The notes beneath the pieces are model-generated. The model was not told the origin of the DNA and made no database searches. It was given only the letters and a program-made list of their open reading frames with translations. DNA of 64,000 bases, from contig JAVJRN010000058.1 in the NCBI GenBank assembly GCA_040218415.1, positions 15,330 through 79,329 of the forward strand, written 5' to 3'. Shown here piece after piece: positions 33,258-43,379 of this stretch (its first letter is position 1; every line of letters starts with the position of its first letter). A program made the translations under genes and the position numbers. The DNA is from JAVJRN01 sp040218415 (GTDB lineage: Bacteria; Bacteroidota; Bacteroidia; Cytophagales; Cyclobacteriaceae).

Positions 33258-35264
33258 TTAATCTGGTTTTGTCACAGCATTTTGATCAAGGATCACTGCA
33301 GTCTGTGCGAGCATACGCCCATGGTAGGAAGCACTCGTTTTTAATGTAATACCTGTCTTGCACAAGATGATACCTTCAAAATGTGAATTGGCACCCACCA
33401 CCGCTTCACCAGCTACCTGCCAGATGATGTTTTTGGCTTGAGCCCCACCAGAAAGAATGATATTCTTACCAGCACTCATTGTCAAGTCATTGTCTATTTG
33501 AAAGATCCAAACATCATTTGCACTACCTGAGATGGTAACATCACCAGCGATAGTTACCGTGGTTCCCCATTTGTACAATCCAGATTGAAGCGTTTGTCCG
33601 CCTATGTTTCCACTGAGTAAATTCAAATGATCAGGAGTCGGGCGACTAGCCGCATCAGTGTAAGCTGTTAACATATCTGAAACCGCGGTAGTCAGATTTG
33701 AACTTGCAGGAGTGGCCATATCTGCTGCATATACTTTACCAGTTACTTGAGGCGAAGTTGCATAGCCTGTGGCGTCAGTCAATCCAAAACCTGTGATGTA
33801 AGAAGTTGCTGCTGGGCTCAATCCCAAATCGCCAGTTATTGGAGAGTTTGGCGTGTTATTGATCGCTGTTTTAGCAAGGATTACATAGTTAGCCGAAGTT
33901 CTAAGATTCACTGGAGCTAGACCTGAAATAGATCCCGTAGTAAAAGACCAAACCTTGGCTTCTAGAAGGGAATTTCCACCTAAATCTTTAACTGCAGTAC
34001 TCAAAGTGGCGGTATAGACCAATGAGCCACTCAAGACAGCTGATGGGTAGAAGATGACAGACTTATCGGAGAAATTAAATATTCCTGTGACGGTATTATT
34101 CCCTTGCATTACTTTGAATGAAGTAGCAGTGATGGTGCTCTCATCCATTAATTCACTAAAAGTGATGGCAATAGGTGTGTTTCGAAACACCCCTATTGCG
34201 TTAGCCAAGGGAGTAACACTTACTACAGCAGGCAAAGCATCTGAGGTAAATACCCAAGTTTTTGCGACAGCAATGGCGTTTCCGTTAAGGTTTTTGACAC
34301 CTGTACTTACCGTAGCGGTATAAAGCAGACCAGCTTCCAAGTTTGCATTGGGAGTAAAAGTGGCTTTATTGTCCGCATAAGCAACTGCTCCAGCGACAGC
34401 CGATGTTCCTTGCTTCACGGTAAAGGAGTTACCATTGATTGTAGAGGCATCCATTGCTTCACTAAAAGTGATGGACATTTTTGCATTCAAAGCAACATCC
34501 AAAGATTCATTTGCTGGCAACACCGCTGAAACAGTCGGCAGTGCATCAGTGGTAAATGACCACTCTTTGGCTGCAGCCAAAGCGATACCTGATTCATCTT
34601 TTGCACCTATAGAAACAGAAGCAGTATATACCATGCCAGCATTCAAATTCGCTGAAGGAGTGAAACTAGCTGAAGAAGACGCATACGCTACCGTCCCAGC
34701 GACTGCCGTAGCACCTTGCTTCAAAGTGAAGGTGGTTGCATTGATAGAAGCTGCATCCATTTCTTCACTGAAGGTTACATTCACGACTTTATCAAACAGA
34801 ACATCTGTAGCGTTTGAGGTTGGATCTGTTGAGATAACTACAGGCGCAGTGACATCAGGGGCTAAGCCAGATTTAAAGTTAAAAGTGAAATTCTCTTTGA
34901 GTTTATTGCCATCTGTGTCTTCCACATTTTCTGAGAGCGTTACCACAAAGTTTTCACTCGCCAGCAGATCATTTGCAGGTGTGAAAGTAGCAGTAGAATC
35001 TGCGTAGGATATCGAGCCTGCTACTTTATCTACACCATGGAATAATGTAAAATTAGTTGCATCTATTGTCGAAGGATTCATCACCTTATTAAAGGTGATT
35101 TTTACTGTGGCATCAACGGCCACATTTTCAGCGTTCGCAGCGGGACTTGAAGAAACCACCGATGGTTCCATAATGGTGGGCTCATTTTCATCATCCTTAC
35201 AGGCTACCACAAACAGTATGGGTAGCATCAGAGATAATATTAATATATTTTTAAAAATCTTCAT
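33258..35264 (-). CDS. Ig-like repeat plus DUF3494 lipoprotein
   Basis: The 668-residue protein has a lipoprotein signal (lipobox FVVAC, Cys22). Four Big_5/SbsA-type Ig-like domains of about 100 residues follow (roughly 32-135, 137-240, 242-343, 345-447). Each has the pattern P..NA..V.....V.ITFSE.MD..TI......V..G...V.G....S. A C-terminal DUF3494 domain (about 455-665) contains NNTPNSPITGDLGLSPAATS and LNLLSGNIGGQTLQSGLYKW. The Ig stalk would hold the beta-helix away from the outer membrane, as in ice-binding adhesins. It shares the promoter type of its neighbour. Confidence 0.9.
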   Translation of the reverse strand: MKIFKNILILSLMLPILFVVACKDDENEPTIMEPSVVSSSPAANAENVAVDATVKITFNKVMNPSTIDATNFTLFHGVDKVAGSISYADSTATFTPANDLLASENFVVTLSENVEDTDGNKLKENFTFNFKSGLAPDVTAPVVISTDPTSNATDVLFDKVVNVTFSEEMDAASINATTFTLKQGATAVAGTVAYASSSASFTPSANLNAGMVYTASVSIGAKDESGIALAAAKEWSFTTDALPTVSAVLPANESLDVALNAKMSITFSEAMDASTINGNSFTVKQGTSAVAGAVAYADNKATFTPNANLEAGLLYTATVSTGVKNLNGNAIAVAKTWVFTSDALPAVVSVTPLANAIGVFRNTPIAITFSELMDESTITATSFKVMQGNNTVTGIFNFSDKSVIFYPSAVLSGSLVYTATLSTAVKDLGGNSLLEAKVWSFTTGSISGLAPVNLRTSANYVILAKTAINNTPNSPITGDLGLSPAATSYITGFGLTDATGYATSPQVTGKVYAADMATPASSNLTTAVSDMLTAYTDAASRPTPDHLNLLSGNIGGQTLQSGLYKWGTTVTIAGDVTISGSANDVWIFQIDNDLTMSAGKNIILSGGAQAKNIIWQVAGEAVVGANSHFEGIILCKTGITLKTSASYHGRMLAQTAVILDQNAVTKPD

Positions 35265-35295
35265 TTCATTATCATTTAAGTGAATTAATCAAGCG

Positions 35296-35352
35296 CAAAG
35301 GTGAGGCGGTTCTTCGCCGCATGCATTACACATTAAATGATAAGAGTTACAT
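35296..35352 (-). promoter_or_regulatory. Putative regulon promoter 3 (Ig/DUF3494 gene)
   Basis: On the minus strand ATGTAAC at 35352-35346 and a weaker half-site GTGTAAT at 35331-35325 (same 21-bp period), then 21 bases, then CACCTTTG at 35303-35296, ending 31 bases before the start codon. Confidence 0.6.
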
Positions 35353-35465
35353 AGTTCACATATTGAATGAATACTGGCCTATCATGATTCGTCCGCCAAA
35401 AAGAAACTTTCGTCTGTCCCCTACCGCAAATGATTTCTAAATGTATCATTCGGCTTTAAATTGCG

Positions 35466-36542
35466 ATGCAATATGAAATGCCCATGAAGGAAAAAGTAAT
35501 AATCATCGGAGGTGGTCTAGCTGGACTTACCGTAGCACACGAGTTGAAAAAGCAAGGTGTGAACGCACTTTTGCTCGAAGCTTGCGATAGACTGGGTGGT
35601 AGAATTTTTACAAAAAGAACAGGCGAATTAACGTTCGAACTTGGAGCGACTTGGGTATTTCAAGATGAACAGCTGAAGGAACTGATCAATGAATTGGGTC
35701 TGGATATTTATCCGCAATACCTCTCAGGAGATGCGTTGATCAAGTATGCTCCAACCATGGCACTCCAGCAAGCCCCAACCGATTCGCTGATGCATGGCGC
35801 CATCTATCACAAAATAGCAGGTGGGACGGGCGCGATCATTCAAGCTCTGGCTGATAAGCTCGCCCCGAGTCGCATTAACCTCAATAGTCAAGTAAAATCT
35901 ATAACTTATGATGGAGAATCCATCACTTTGAGAACCCAAGACGGCCAGCAATTTGAAACGGAACGACTGGTTATAGCTGCACCTCCGAAGGTGGTTTCAG
36001 AACAGATAGAAATTTCACCAGTCTTGCTGATTGAGAACATCCTCGGGAGCACTCACACTTGGATGGGTGAGTCCACAAAATTTACCGTAGTATTCGATCA
36101 GGGTTTTTGGCGAAAGCAAAAGTTGTCTGGCTTTGTATATTCCAATTATGGCCTGATCAGAGAGATGCAAGACCATACTTCGCAAGATGGTAAAACCTTC
36201 GCCTTGCTTGGCTTTATGCAACCTTCCGAAGAAGAAAGGCAAGATTTCGCCAAGAGAAAGCAGGCGGTTATGGACGAGCTGCAGGAATTGTTTGGCATTC
36301 GGAAAGAAAACATCTTGGGCTATGATGATTACCTATGGATGGATCATTTCTCGAATGAGGCTGGGGAAAATTACAACTCGGCACTCCTGCCACATCAAAA
36401 CAATGGTCACGCCGAGTACTTGAAAGCTCACTTTGATGGTCGTCTTGTTTTCGCTGGTGCGGAAACCTCACCTGTAAATCCTGGTTATATGGAAGGTGCT
36501 GTGCGTTCTGCTCATCATGCGGTTGGGTTGTTATTGGATTAG
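35466..36542 (+). CDS. FAD-dependent amine oxidase
   Basis: The 358-residue flavoprotein has an N-terminal dinucleotide-binding motif (KVIIIGGGLAGLTVAHELKK, about residues 9-28) with LLLEACDRLGGRIFT just after it. The C-terminal flavin motif is LVFAGAETSPVNPGYMEGAV. This is the layout of flavin monoamine oxidases, which oxidise amines or amino acids to imines with release of hydrogen peroxide; the substrate cannot be told. The protein is somewhat short for the family (450 or so residues). Likely starts are codon 1, 5 or 7 (35484), the last being closest to the usual position before the first strand. It stands alone on the plus strand. Confidence 0.85.
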   Translation: MQYEMPMKEKVIIIGGGLAGLTVAHELKKQGVNALLLEACDRLGGRIFTKRTGELTFELGATWVFQDEQLKELINELGLDIYPQYLSGDALIKYAPTMALQQAPTDSLMHGAIYHKIAGGTGAIIQALADKLAPSRINLNSQVKSITYDGESITLRTQDGQQFETERLVIAAPPKVVSEQIEISPVLLIENILGSTHTWMGESTKFTVVFDQGFWRKQKLSGFVYSNYGLIREMQDHTSQDGKTFALLGFMQPSEEERQDFAKRKQAVMDELQELFGIRKENILGYDDYLWMDHFSNEAGENYNSALLPHQNNGHAEYLKAHFDGRLVFAGAETSPVNPGYMEGAVRSAHHAVGLLLD

Positions 36543-36639
36543 GATTGGGGTGTGTGATTTGAGAAGATCCGATTTCGAGTCAGGGATAAGTTGGTGCTTG
36601 TTTGAAACGCTCGGCTAGCGCGACTGCAAGCAGGAGAAG

Positions 36640-37435
36640 TCTCCTTTAACTTAAACAGAAGGGGGATTCTCACGTCGTTCGTTCCTCACTCCTCAGAATG
36701 ACGGAAATAGTTACCGTCACTTCGAAACGGAATGCAATGGAGTGAGAAGTCTCCCGCTCCCCTTTTACCGTCACTTCGAAACGGAATGCAATGAAGTGAG
36801 AAGTCCCCTCAAATGGAAATGGATTTCTCAGTCGTACCTCCTTCTAAATGACGGAAATGGTTAGTCGTCATGTCGAACTGAGGCACAAAGGAGACATCCC
36901 CCTAAACAGAAGGAGATTTCTCACCCTTCCTGCGGTCGGGTTCGAAATGGCGTGAAGGGTTGAAGTCACTGCGAAATGGAGTGAAATGGAGTGAGAAGTC
37001 TCCCTCTCCCCTTTACCGTCACTTCGAAACGGAATGCAATGAAGTGAGAAGTCCCCTCAAATGGAAAGGGATTTCTCAGTCGTACCTCCTTCGAAATGAC
37101 GGAAATGGTTAGTCGTCATGTCGAACTGAGGCACGAAGGAGACATCCCCCTAAACAGAAGGAGATTTCTCACCCTTCCTGCGGACGGGTTCGAAATGGCG
37201 TGAAGGGTTGAAGTCACTGTGAAATGGAGTGAGAAGTCCCTCTACCCTTTACCGTCACTTCGAAACGGAATGCAATGAAGTGAGAAGTCTCCCGAAATGG
37301 AAGGAGATTTCTCAGTCGTACCTCTTTCGAAATGACGGAAATGGTTGGTCGTCATGTCGAACTGAGGCACGAAGGAGACATCCCCCTAAGCAGATCAGGA
37401 TTTCTCACCCCTCCTGCGGTCGGGTTCGAAATGAA
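36640..37435. repeat. Tandem block of about 240-bp repeats
   Basis: About three tandem copies (near 36765-37005, 37005-37240 and 37240-37435) of a roughly 240-bp unit, plus a partial copy before them. The unit runs from ccgtcacttcgaaacggaat through cgtcatgtcgaactgaggca and gacatccccctaaacagaag to gcggtcgggttcgaaatg. Copies differ by scattered changes. The same words form the smaller cluster at 2105-2425. No protein-coding sense is apparent. The unit has self-complementary words and may fold when transcribed. Confidence 0.85.
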
Positions 37436-37487
37436 ACTAGAACATTTAAAGTTGACAAACTGCTGAGCCAATTTACTCAAACGATTA

Positions 37488-38810
37488 TCAAAAACTCTGC
37501 AGCCTTGCTGAAATCTCCGTAAAACTGACACGCAGATGGACATCCGGAATAGTACAATCATCAATAAGATTTTGCCACCGATTACGTCGTTCAGCACCAA
37601 CCTCATCAACACTCGCAAGGTTTAACAAATCCTCCAACAAACATCCAAAAGCCCTCACCTCCACGCTTTCAATATTACTGGCCAACTCACCATTGACATC
37701 ATAAAAAGTAGCTGCACCAAAATCACCCAAAAGGCAGTCTGCCGCATTATTCACCAGAATATTATGTGCATAAAGATCCCCGTGGTTAATGCCTTTGCTG
37801 TGTAATTGCGCACAAACTGAAGCGACACTTTTGGCAATCCTCAACAATTGGCCTTCGCTAAAAGGATGTTGTACATCAAACACGTCACGGGTGCAGGTTT
37901 CCAAACTTGGAGGGCTGCCAAGGTTGGAGAAAGTTGGGGAAATAAGTCTCATGATCAGGCCGCTTTTCCCGTCAGGATGATCTTTGATCTTCCCTAAAAC
38001 CTGAATTAAGTTCTCATGAAAACCTGCGGTAATAGATGCTTCCATTTCATCCTCAGGCAAGCCATCACTTGTGACCGCTCCTTTAAAAACCTTTACCGCC
38101 ACTTCCTCATTGGCCGAGTTCCAATGTGCCTTCGAAATCAAACCAGAAGCACCCTCTCCTAGCAGCTCTTGAATGGAAAAATCATTCCATGAAAAGGCTT
38201 CAAAATCGGTGTTTGGCACCATGCGATGCGCCGCTGGGTTTCCCCCAAATGCTACCCATGACAATTTTGGCAACTCAAATAACCACCTTGGAATAGTCTG
38301 CAGTTGGTTCGCCGAAATTCTAAGTAATTCCAGATTGACGCAGTTGGCCATTTCTACAGGTAATTCCTCCATTTCATTACCGGCCAATGCACATTTTTGA
38401 AGAAGTACACAATCGCCAATACTTTTTGGCAGTTTTTCTATCTTATTGTCGGTCAAAACCAGCCACCTTAGCTTTGGTGGAAATGCATTTTCAGGTATCG
38501 TTGAAAGTCGATTTGATTTGAAGCCTATCATGCTCAAAGCAGGACAGGCCGCTAATATCGATGGAAATTTCTCAAAGTTATTTCGTGCGAAAAATATGAT
38601 CCTTAGTTTCTTCATTTGAGCTACACCATCGGGCAATGTACTCAGTTGATTATCCGATAAGTCTAGAACCTCCAGAGTGTCTGCCAGAGACAATATCTCT
38701 TCGGGAAACTCTTTTAACCCACAGGCCAATTTTAACGTTTTGGAACCGATGAGTCGCCCAAGTTTTAAATCTTCTAAAGTATGTGTCATGTCTCCATTAA
38801 AAGCCGGCAA
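37488..38810 (-). CDS. Leucine-rich repeat protein kinase
   Basis: The 440-residue protein has an N-terminal LRR domain of about 7 repeats (residues 20-190; for example LEVLDLSDNQLSTLPDGVAQ). A protein-kinase domain follows (about 205-438). Visible kinase features are a glycine loop LLGEGASGLI, the lysine strand EVAVKVFKG, catalytic loop HGDLYAHNIL (Asp and Asn present, HRD changed to HGD) and metal loop GDFGAATF. It has no signal peptide or membrane helix, so it is cytosolic. Such LRR-kinases are rare in bacteria and resemble a eukaryote-like signalling module. An alternative start is codon 8 (38789). The gene ends 50 bases from the repeat block. Confidence 0.88.
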   Translation of the reverse strand: MPAFNGDMTHTLEDLKLGRLIGSKTLKLACGLKEFPEEILSLADTLEVLDLSDNQLSTLPDGVAQMKKLRIIFFARNNFEKFPSILAACPALSMIGFKSNRLSTIPENAFPPKLRWLVLTDNKIEKLPKSIGDCVLLQKCALAGNEMEELPVEMANCVNLELLRISANQLQTIPRWLFELPKLSWVAFGGNPAAHRMVPNTDFEAFSWNDFSIQELLGEGASGLISKAHWNSANEEVAVKVFKGAVTSDGLPEDEMEASITAGFHENLIQVLGKIKDHPDGKSGLIMRLISPTFSNLGSPPSLETCTRDVFDVQHPFSEGQLLRIAKSVASVCAQLHSKGINHGDLYAHNILVNNAADCLLGDFGAATFYDVNGELASNIESVEVRAFGCLLEDLLNLASVDEVGAERRNRWQNLIDDCTIPDVHLRVSFTEISARLQSF

Positions 38811-39400
38811 TTTAACGACTATTGCCCTTGATAATCAGTAAAATTCCAGAATAGCTATCCACACCTGATCATTATTAAGCATGAAAGTATGTTCAGTTTT
38901 AGCATTTTTTGGAGAATACTGAGCGCCAAAGGAAAAATAGCTCGGCCTCAATAACACAACATTAAGTAAGATGCAATAGCACCAGAAACACTGCTACACT
39001 GCTATGTTTTAGAAGGTTTGAGTAAAAGTATGTCCAAATGGTTGAAATTTGATTTGAAAACTTCCTTTAGGTCAGGTTTTAAAAGTGCACTTTCATCTAT
39101 TTTTGATTGATAAGATTCCATATAATTTGGACAAAAAGAGCATAACATCTAGTAACGAAAGTGTAAACCATATCGCATATTCAAATTGCAAATATAACGT
39201 TTTTTACAACGGTAAAAATTGATAAGGTTTTTAGGCGCTTTTGACTTAAAAAAGCTTTGCAAAAAAGAAAAATAAAAGACTCATCTTAGTCATGAACTAG
39301 TCTTCCAACTTTTGTTTTACCGAATTAAACCCTAATTTCCGCTTTGATAGAACAAGTGCTAAATCTTGTACTGTTGTGAGTAATGAAGTGTTGATGAAAT
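38811..39400. other. Intergenic region, no gene seen
   Basis: This 590-base gap between the divergent LRR-kinase and PAS-kinase genes is AT-rich with no reading frame of note and no clear terminator. It must hold promoters for both genes, but I could not fit a good TTTG / TAnnTTTG pair. Confidence 0.5.
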
Positions 39401-42400
39401 ATGACTACAAATCGCTTAGAAAAACTAGAGGCGGCAATTAATTTTGGCTCAGACAAAAGCAATTTTGACTCGGGTTTAAGCGGCCTTGAAACCCTCGCCA
39501 AATTTTTGAGAGAGTTGTTTGAAGTTGATTATATACTAATTGATAAATATTCTGTGGAAAAGCCACATTTCGCGGAATCCATAGCGATTTACACTTCTAA
39601 CGGACTGGCTAGCAATATCGTTTATGACTTAGTAGATACCCCCTGCCAAAATGTGATTGGAGCGGATCTATGTTCCTATAATGCCAATGTTCAAGAGCTT
39701 TTCCCAAAGGATGAATTGTTGACAGAAATGGATGTAAAAAGTTATATCGGCATACCATTATGGGATGGAAATAAATCACCGATTGGGCTTATCGCAGTGC
39801 TACACAAGGAACAATTGACAGACGTTGTTACCGTTGAATTAGTCTTAAAGACTATTGCCTCTTTTGCAGGGCGCCTGCTTGAAAGAATCATATATGAAAG
39901 CAAGCTAAAAATAAGCGAAGATCGTTTCAACTTGCTGCTACAATCTTCGGAAGATATGATTACCATTCACGAGCCCAATGGTAGATATCTTTATTACAAT
40001 GGCCCTTCGCGCTACCCCATTACTCCTGAAGATATTGTAGGAAAAATGCCGAGTGATTTTTTTGATAAGGTTACCTCTGAAAAACTTCAGTCCACTTTTG
40101 AAAAAGTAACGAAAACAGGGAGTAGTGAAACAATCGAGTTGTTTTTTTTATGGCTAGGAACAAAAAGATGGTTTTCAGAATACATCTACCCGGTAAAAAA
40201 TGTCAATGGTGAAGTCGTGGAACTTGTCAAAGTATGTAGAGATATACACGATCAAAAAATTGCAGAACAGGAAATTGAAAGGCAAAATAAAGCTTTGCTG
40301 AAAAGTGAAAAACAGCTGCAAGAATCGAATGAAGAATACCAAACACTCAACGAAGAACTTAGACAAACGAATGAAGAACTCTTAAGTGCCAAAGAGGAAA
40401 TTGAGAATAGCGAGGTGAAATTTCGTGCCATATTTGATCATTCTACAGATGCGATTGTGGTTGCCAAAAAAGGTCTCGGCGTTTATTTTAATCCTGCCTA
40501 TTTAAAATTATTAGGTTATGAAAATGAAGAGGAGTTAAGGGGGAAAAGTATCACCGAACAAATAGCCGTAAGTGAAAGAGAAAAGGTTTCCCAATTTATC
40601 AAAGAAAGAAGCTTGGGTTATAGTGCTCCCACTACTTATGAGTCAAGAGGCCTTCGTAAAAACGGAGAAGAATTTGATTATGAAATCGCCGTAAGTACCT
40701 ACACACTCACCAATGAAACCTTTACATTCGGCATTATACGAGATATCACCGAACGAAAAGCAATTCTAAAAGAACTCGAAGATCAAGCCGAAAAGTTAAA
40801 CGATCTTAACAATGCCTTAAATCAAGCGCAGGAACTAAGCCATGTTGGCAGTTGGGTCGAAAATCTTGAAACTCAAACAATAGAGTGGTCCGATGAAACA
40901 TTCCGTATTTGGGGTTTTGATCCAAAGAAAGGTGCTCCTGACTTTGACTCACTATTGAGCCGAATTCATCCCGATGATAAAGAATTAGTCCTTCGATCCG
41001 TTGACCAGGCAATCAACCAGGGAACACCCTACGATATTGAACATAGAATCTGCCTCCCAACTGGTGAGGAAAAAATACTCAGAATAAAAGGCCAAACAGT
41101 ACTTGGGGGTAATGGTCAAGTGATTCGCTTGTCAGGAATGAGTCAAGATATTACCGAACGTAAGCTTGCCGAGGAGAATTTAAGGATCAACGAATATCGT
41201 TTGGCTCTCGCCATTCAAGCCAATGATCAAGGTGTTTGGGATGTAGACTTGAAAGCGAATACTATATTCCTTACCAAACGTTGCAAGGAGATATTCGGCT
41301 ATACGGAAGGAGAAATCGGAAACGATTTGGACGTTTGGACCGATCTTGCTCATCCAGAAGATTTACCCTCACTCAAAAAAGCGCGTAATTCAGTAATTAA
41401 TGGCGAAGCTGAGTCATTTTCCAACGAGCATCGAAAATTGTGCAAAGACGGCAGTTGGAAATGGGTGCAAGTACGCGGAGTAGTAGCTACACGAGATAAG
41501 GCAGGCAATGCCCTGCGCATCACAGGTACTTACACTGATATTTCGATCAAGAAGGACCAACAACAAAAAATCATTAAAAGTGAAGAACGCCTGAAGGAAG
41601 CACAGGCTACCGCCAAAATTGGAAATTTTGAGTTTGTACTTGATACGCACCATTTAACCTGGTCAACTGAGCTTTATCGTATTTGTGAATTATCAGAGAC
41701 CATTCCTCCTGAAAAATTATATGAAGCTTACAGAGGGAGTGTCCACCCCGACGATATTCAAGAGCTTGACCGAGTTATGAATCTCGCCATTGAAAAAGGA
41801 CTTAGATATGAATATGATCACAGGATAATAGGGAAATATGGCAGAACTAAATATGTACTGGGAATTGGTCAGCCTATATTCGATGCAAATGGAAAGGTTG
41901 TAGGTATTAGAGGAACAGCCCAGGACATCACTCAAAGAAAACTATTTCAACAAGAACTCGATGCTCAAAATAAGAAACTGAATGAACTAAACAGAACATT
42001 AAATCAGGCGCAGAAATTAAGTAAGGTTGGAAGTTGGCAATGGGACATGACCTCCGATCAGGCCGAATGGTCGGATGAAATGTATCATATTTATGGCGTA
42101 TCTAAAGGCGATTTTTATCCGTCCAATGAAAATGTCACAAAAACGGTTTTGCCAGAAGATTTACATAAAGTCGAGACCGGTATCGGATCACTACTCGCAG
42201 GAAAGATCTTTTCCCCTTTTGAATTTAGAATCAGGAGACCATCAGGAGAAATCAGGAACTTGTATATCGTGGCGCTTGAAAAGGGTACTGCTGGCAGTGA
42301 AAATGAACAAATCATATTTGGCGTAACTCAGGATATCACAGACCGAAAAGAGCGTGAGAAGACTTACCATCACTTGGCTCAAATTGCTTCAAATTCCACT

Positions 42401-43375
42401 GATATGATCTATTTGATCAATACATCCTATCAGTACCTTGCCGCTAATCGATCGTATTTAACCACATTTGGATTAAACAGCGAACAATTACTTTCGGAAA
42501 ATTTATCGGATGTTATGGGGGAGGCGTATTTCAAAAATGTGATCGTTCCTAATGTCAAAAAATGCTTGGAAGGTGATTTGGTACATTACCAAACTTGGTA
42601 TGATTTCCCTAAAATCGGAAAGAAGTACATGGACATTAAATACACGAAATATTTAGACAATGAAGGCCTATTGTCTGGTGTGGCTATCAATTCTAGAGAT
42701 ATAACCTTTCGAAAACATGCAGAGGATAAAGTAACAAGGTCTCTTGATGAGAAAGAATTATTGTTACGTGAACTATACCATCGTACCAAAAACAATATGC
42801 AAGTCATTAGTTCGATGCTCTCTATACAATCACTATATACTGACAAAGAAGAGGTAAAGGTGATGCTCGATGAGACGAAAAACAGAATAATGGGAATGGC
42901 GCTGGTTCATGAAAAGTTATATCAGGCCAATGATTTATCTTGGATAGATTTAAAAGATTATATCACTGACTTAGTTGAACTATTGAAAGTTAGCTTATTA
43001 CCAAATAGCTCCAACTTGGAAATAGTGATGCAACTTGAAAATACCCGCACCAATATAGATACTGCCATTCCATGCGGGTTAATCATCAACGAATTGTTTA
43101 CCAACGCCATAAAACATGGCTTTACTGACCGAGAAAAAGGGGTTATCACCATAGGACTCTTCAACAATAAAGAGAACGAAATTTGCATTTCAGTTACTGA
43201 CGATGGTGTCGGAATGCCAGCAGATTTTGATGTTAGAAATAGTAATTCCTACGGCCTTGCCGCCGTAGTTATGCTATCGGAACATCAACTTGGAGGATCT
43301 CTAACATTAGAGACTACAAACGGAACGGAGTTCACCGTAAAATTCAAAGAAATAGTCCACGCAGACAGAGTTTAA
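39401..43375 (+). CDS. Multi-PAS sensor histidine kinase (GAF, PAS x7, HisKA_2)
   Basis: The 1324-residue cytosolic kinase begins with a GAF domain (about 15-165). Roughly seven PAS domains follow, separated by short coiled coils: near 172-290, 345-455, 475-600, 605-725, 735-855, 875-995, 1000-1115. Many end in the PAC-type motif DITERK or DITQRK. The C-terminus has a HisKA_2 H-box (LLLRELYHRTKNNMQVISSM) and a HATPase domain (INELFTNAIKHGF; DDGVGMPADF). HisKA_2 kinases of this kind usually signal to stand-alone receivers, as the gene 5 bases downstream encodes. No membrane helix is visible, so it probably senses soluble or redox cues. Confidence 0.9.
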   Translation: MTTNRLEKLEAAINFGSDKSNFDSGLSGLETLAKFLRELFEVDYILIDKYSVEKPHFAESIAIYTSNGLASNIVYDLVDTPCQNVIGADLCSYNANVQELFPKDELLTEMDVKSYIGIPLWDGNKSPIGLIAVLHKEQLTDVVTVELVLKTIASFAGRLLERIIYESKLKISEDRFNLLLQSSEDMITIHEPNGRYLYYNGPSRYPITPEDIVGKMPSDFFDKVTSEKLQSTFEKVTKTGSSETIELFFLWLGTKRWFSEYIYPVKNVNGEVVELVKVCRDIHDQKIAEQEIERQNKALLKSEKQLQESNEEYQTLNEELRQTNEELLSAKEEIENSEVKFRAIFDHSTDAIVVAKKGLGVYFNPAYLKLLGYENEEELRGKSITEQIAVSEREKVSQFIKERSLGYSAPTTYESRGLRKNGEEFDYEIAVSTYTLTNETFTFGIIRDITERKAILKELEDQAEKLNDLNNALNQAQELSHVGSWVENLETQTIEWSDETFRIWGFDPKKGAPDFDSLLSRIHPDDKELVLRSVDQAINQGTPYDIEHRICLPTGEEKILRIKGQTVLGGNGQVIRLSGMSQDITERKLAEENLRINEYRLALAIQANDQGVWDVDLKANTIFLTKRCKEIFGYTEGEIGNDLDVWTDLAHPEDLPSLKKARNSVINGEAESFSNEHRKLCKDGSWKWVQVRGVVATRDKAGNALRITGTYTDISIKKDQQQKIIKSEERLKEAQATAKIGNFEFVLDTHHLTWSTELYRICELSETIPPEKLYEAYRGSVHPDDIQELDRVMNLAIEKGLRYEYDHRIIGKYGRTKYVLGIGQPIFDANGKVVGIRGTAQDITQRKLFQQELDAQNKKLNELNRTLNQAQKLSKVGSWQWDMTSDQAEWSDEMYHIYGVSKGDFYPSNENVTKTVLPEDLHKVETGIGSLLAGKIFSPFEFRIRRPSGEIRNLYIVALEKGTAGSENEQIIFGVTQDITDRKEREKTYHHLAQIASNSTDMIYLINTSYQYLAANRSYLTTFGLNSEQLLSENLSDVMGEAYFKNVIVPNVKKCLEGDLVHYQTWYDFPKIGKKYMDIKYTKYLDNEGLLSGVAINSRDITFRKHAEDKVTRSLDEKELLLRELYHRTKNNMQVISSMLSIQSLYTDKEEVKVMLDETKNRIMGMALVHEKLYQANDLSWIDLKDYITDLVELLKVSLLPNSSNLEIVMQLENTRTNIDTAIPCGLIINELFTNAIKHGFTDREKGVITIGLFNNKENEICISVTDDGVGMPADFDVRNSNSYGLAAVVMLSEHQLGGSLTLETTNGTEFTVKFKEIVHADRV

Positions 43376-43379
43376 TATT

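Noticed and set aside
32412..35283. Long plus-strand frames opposite the DUF3494 and Ig-repeat genes.
   Set aside because: They are shadows of highly repetitive Thr/Ala/Ser codons on the minus strand, which have signal peptides and recognised domains.
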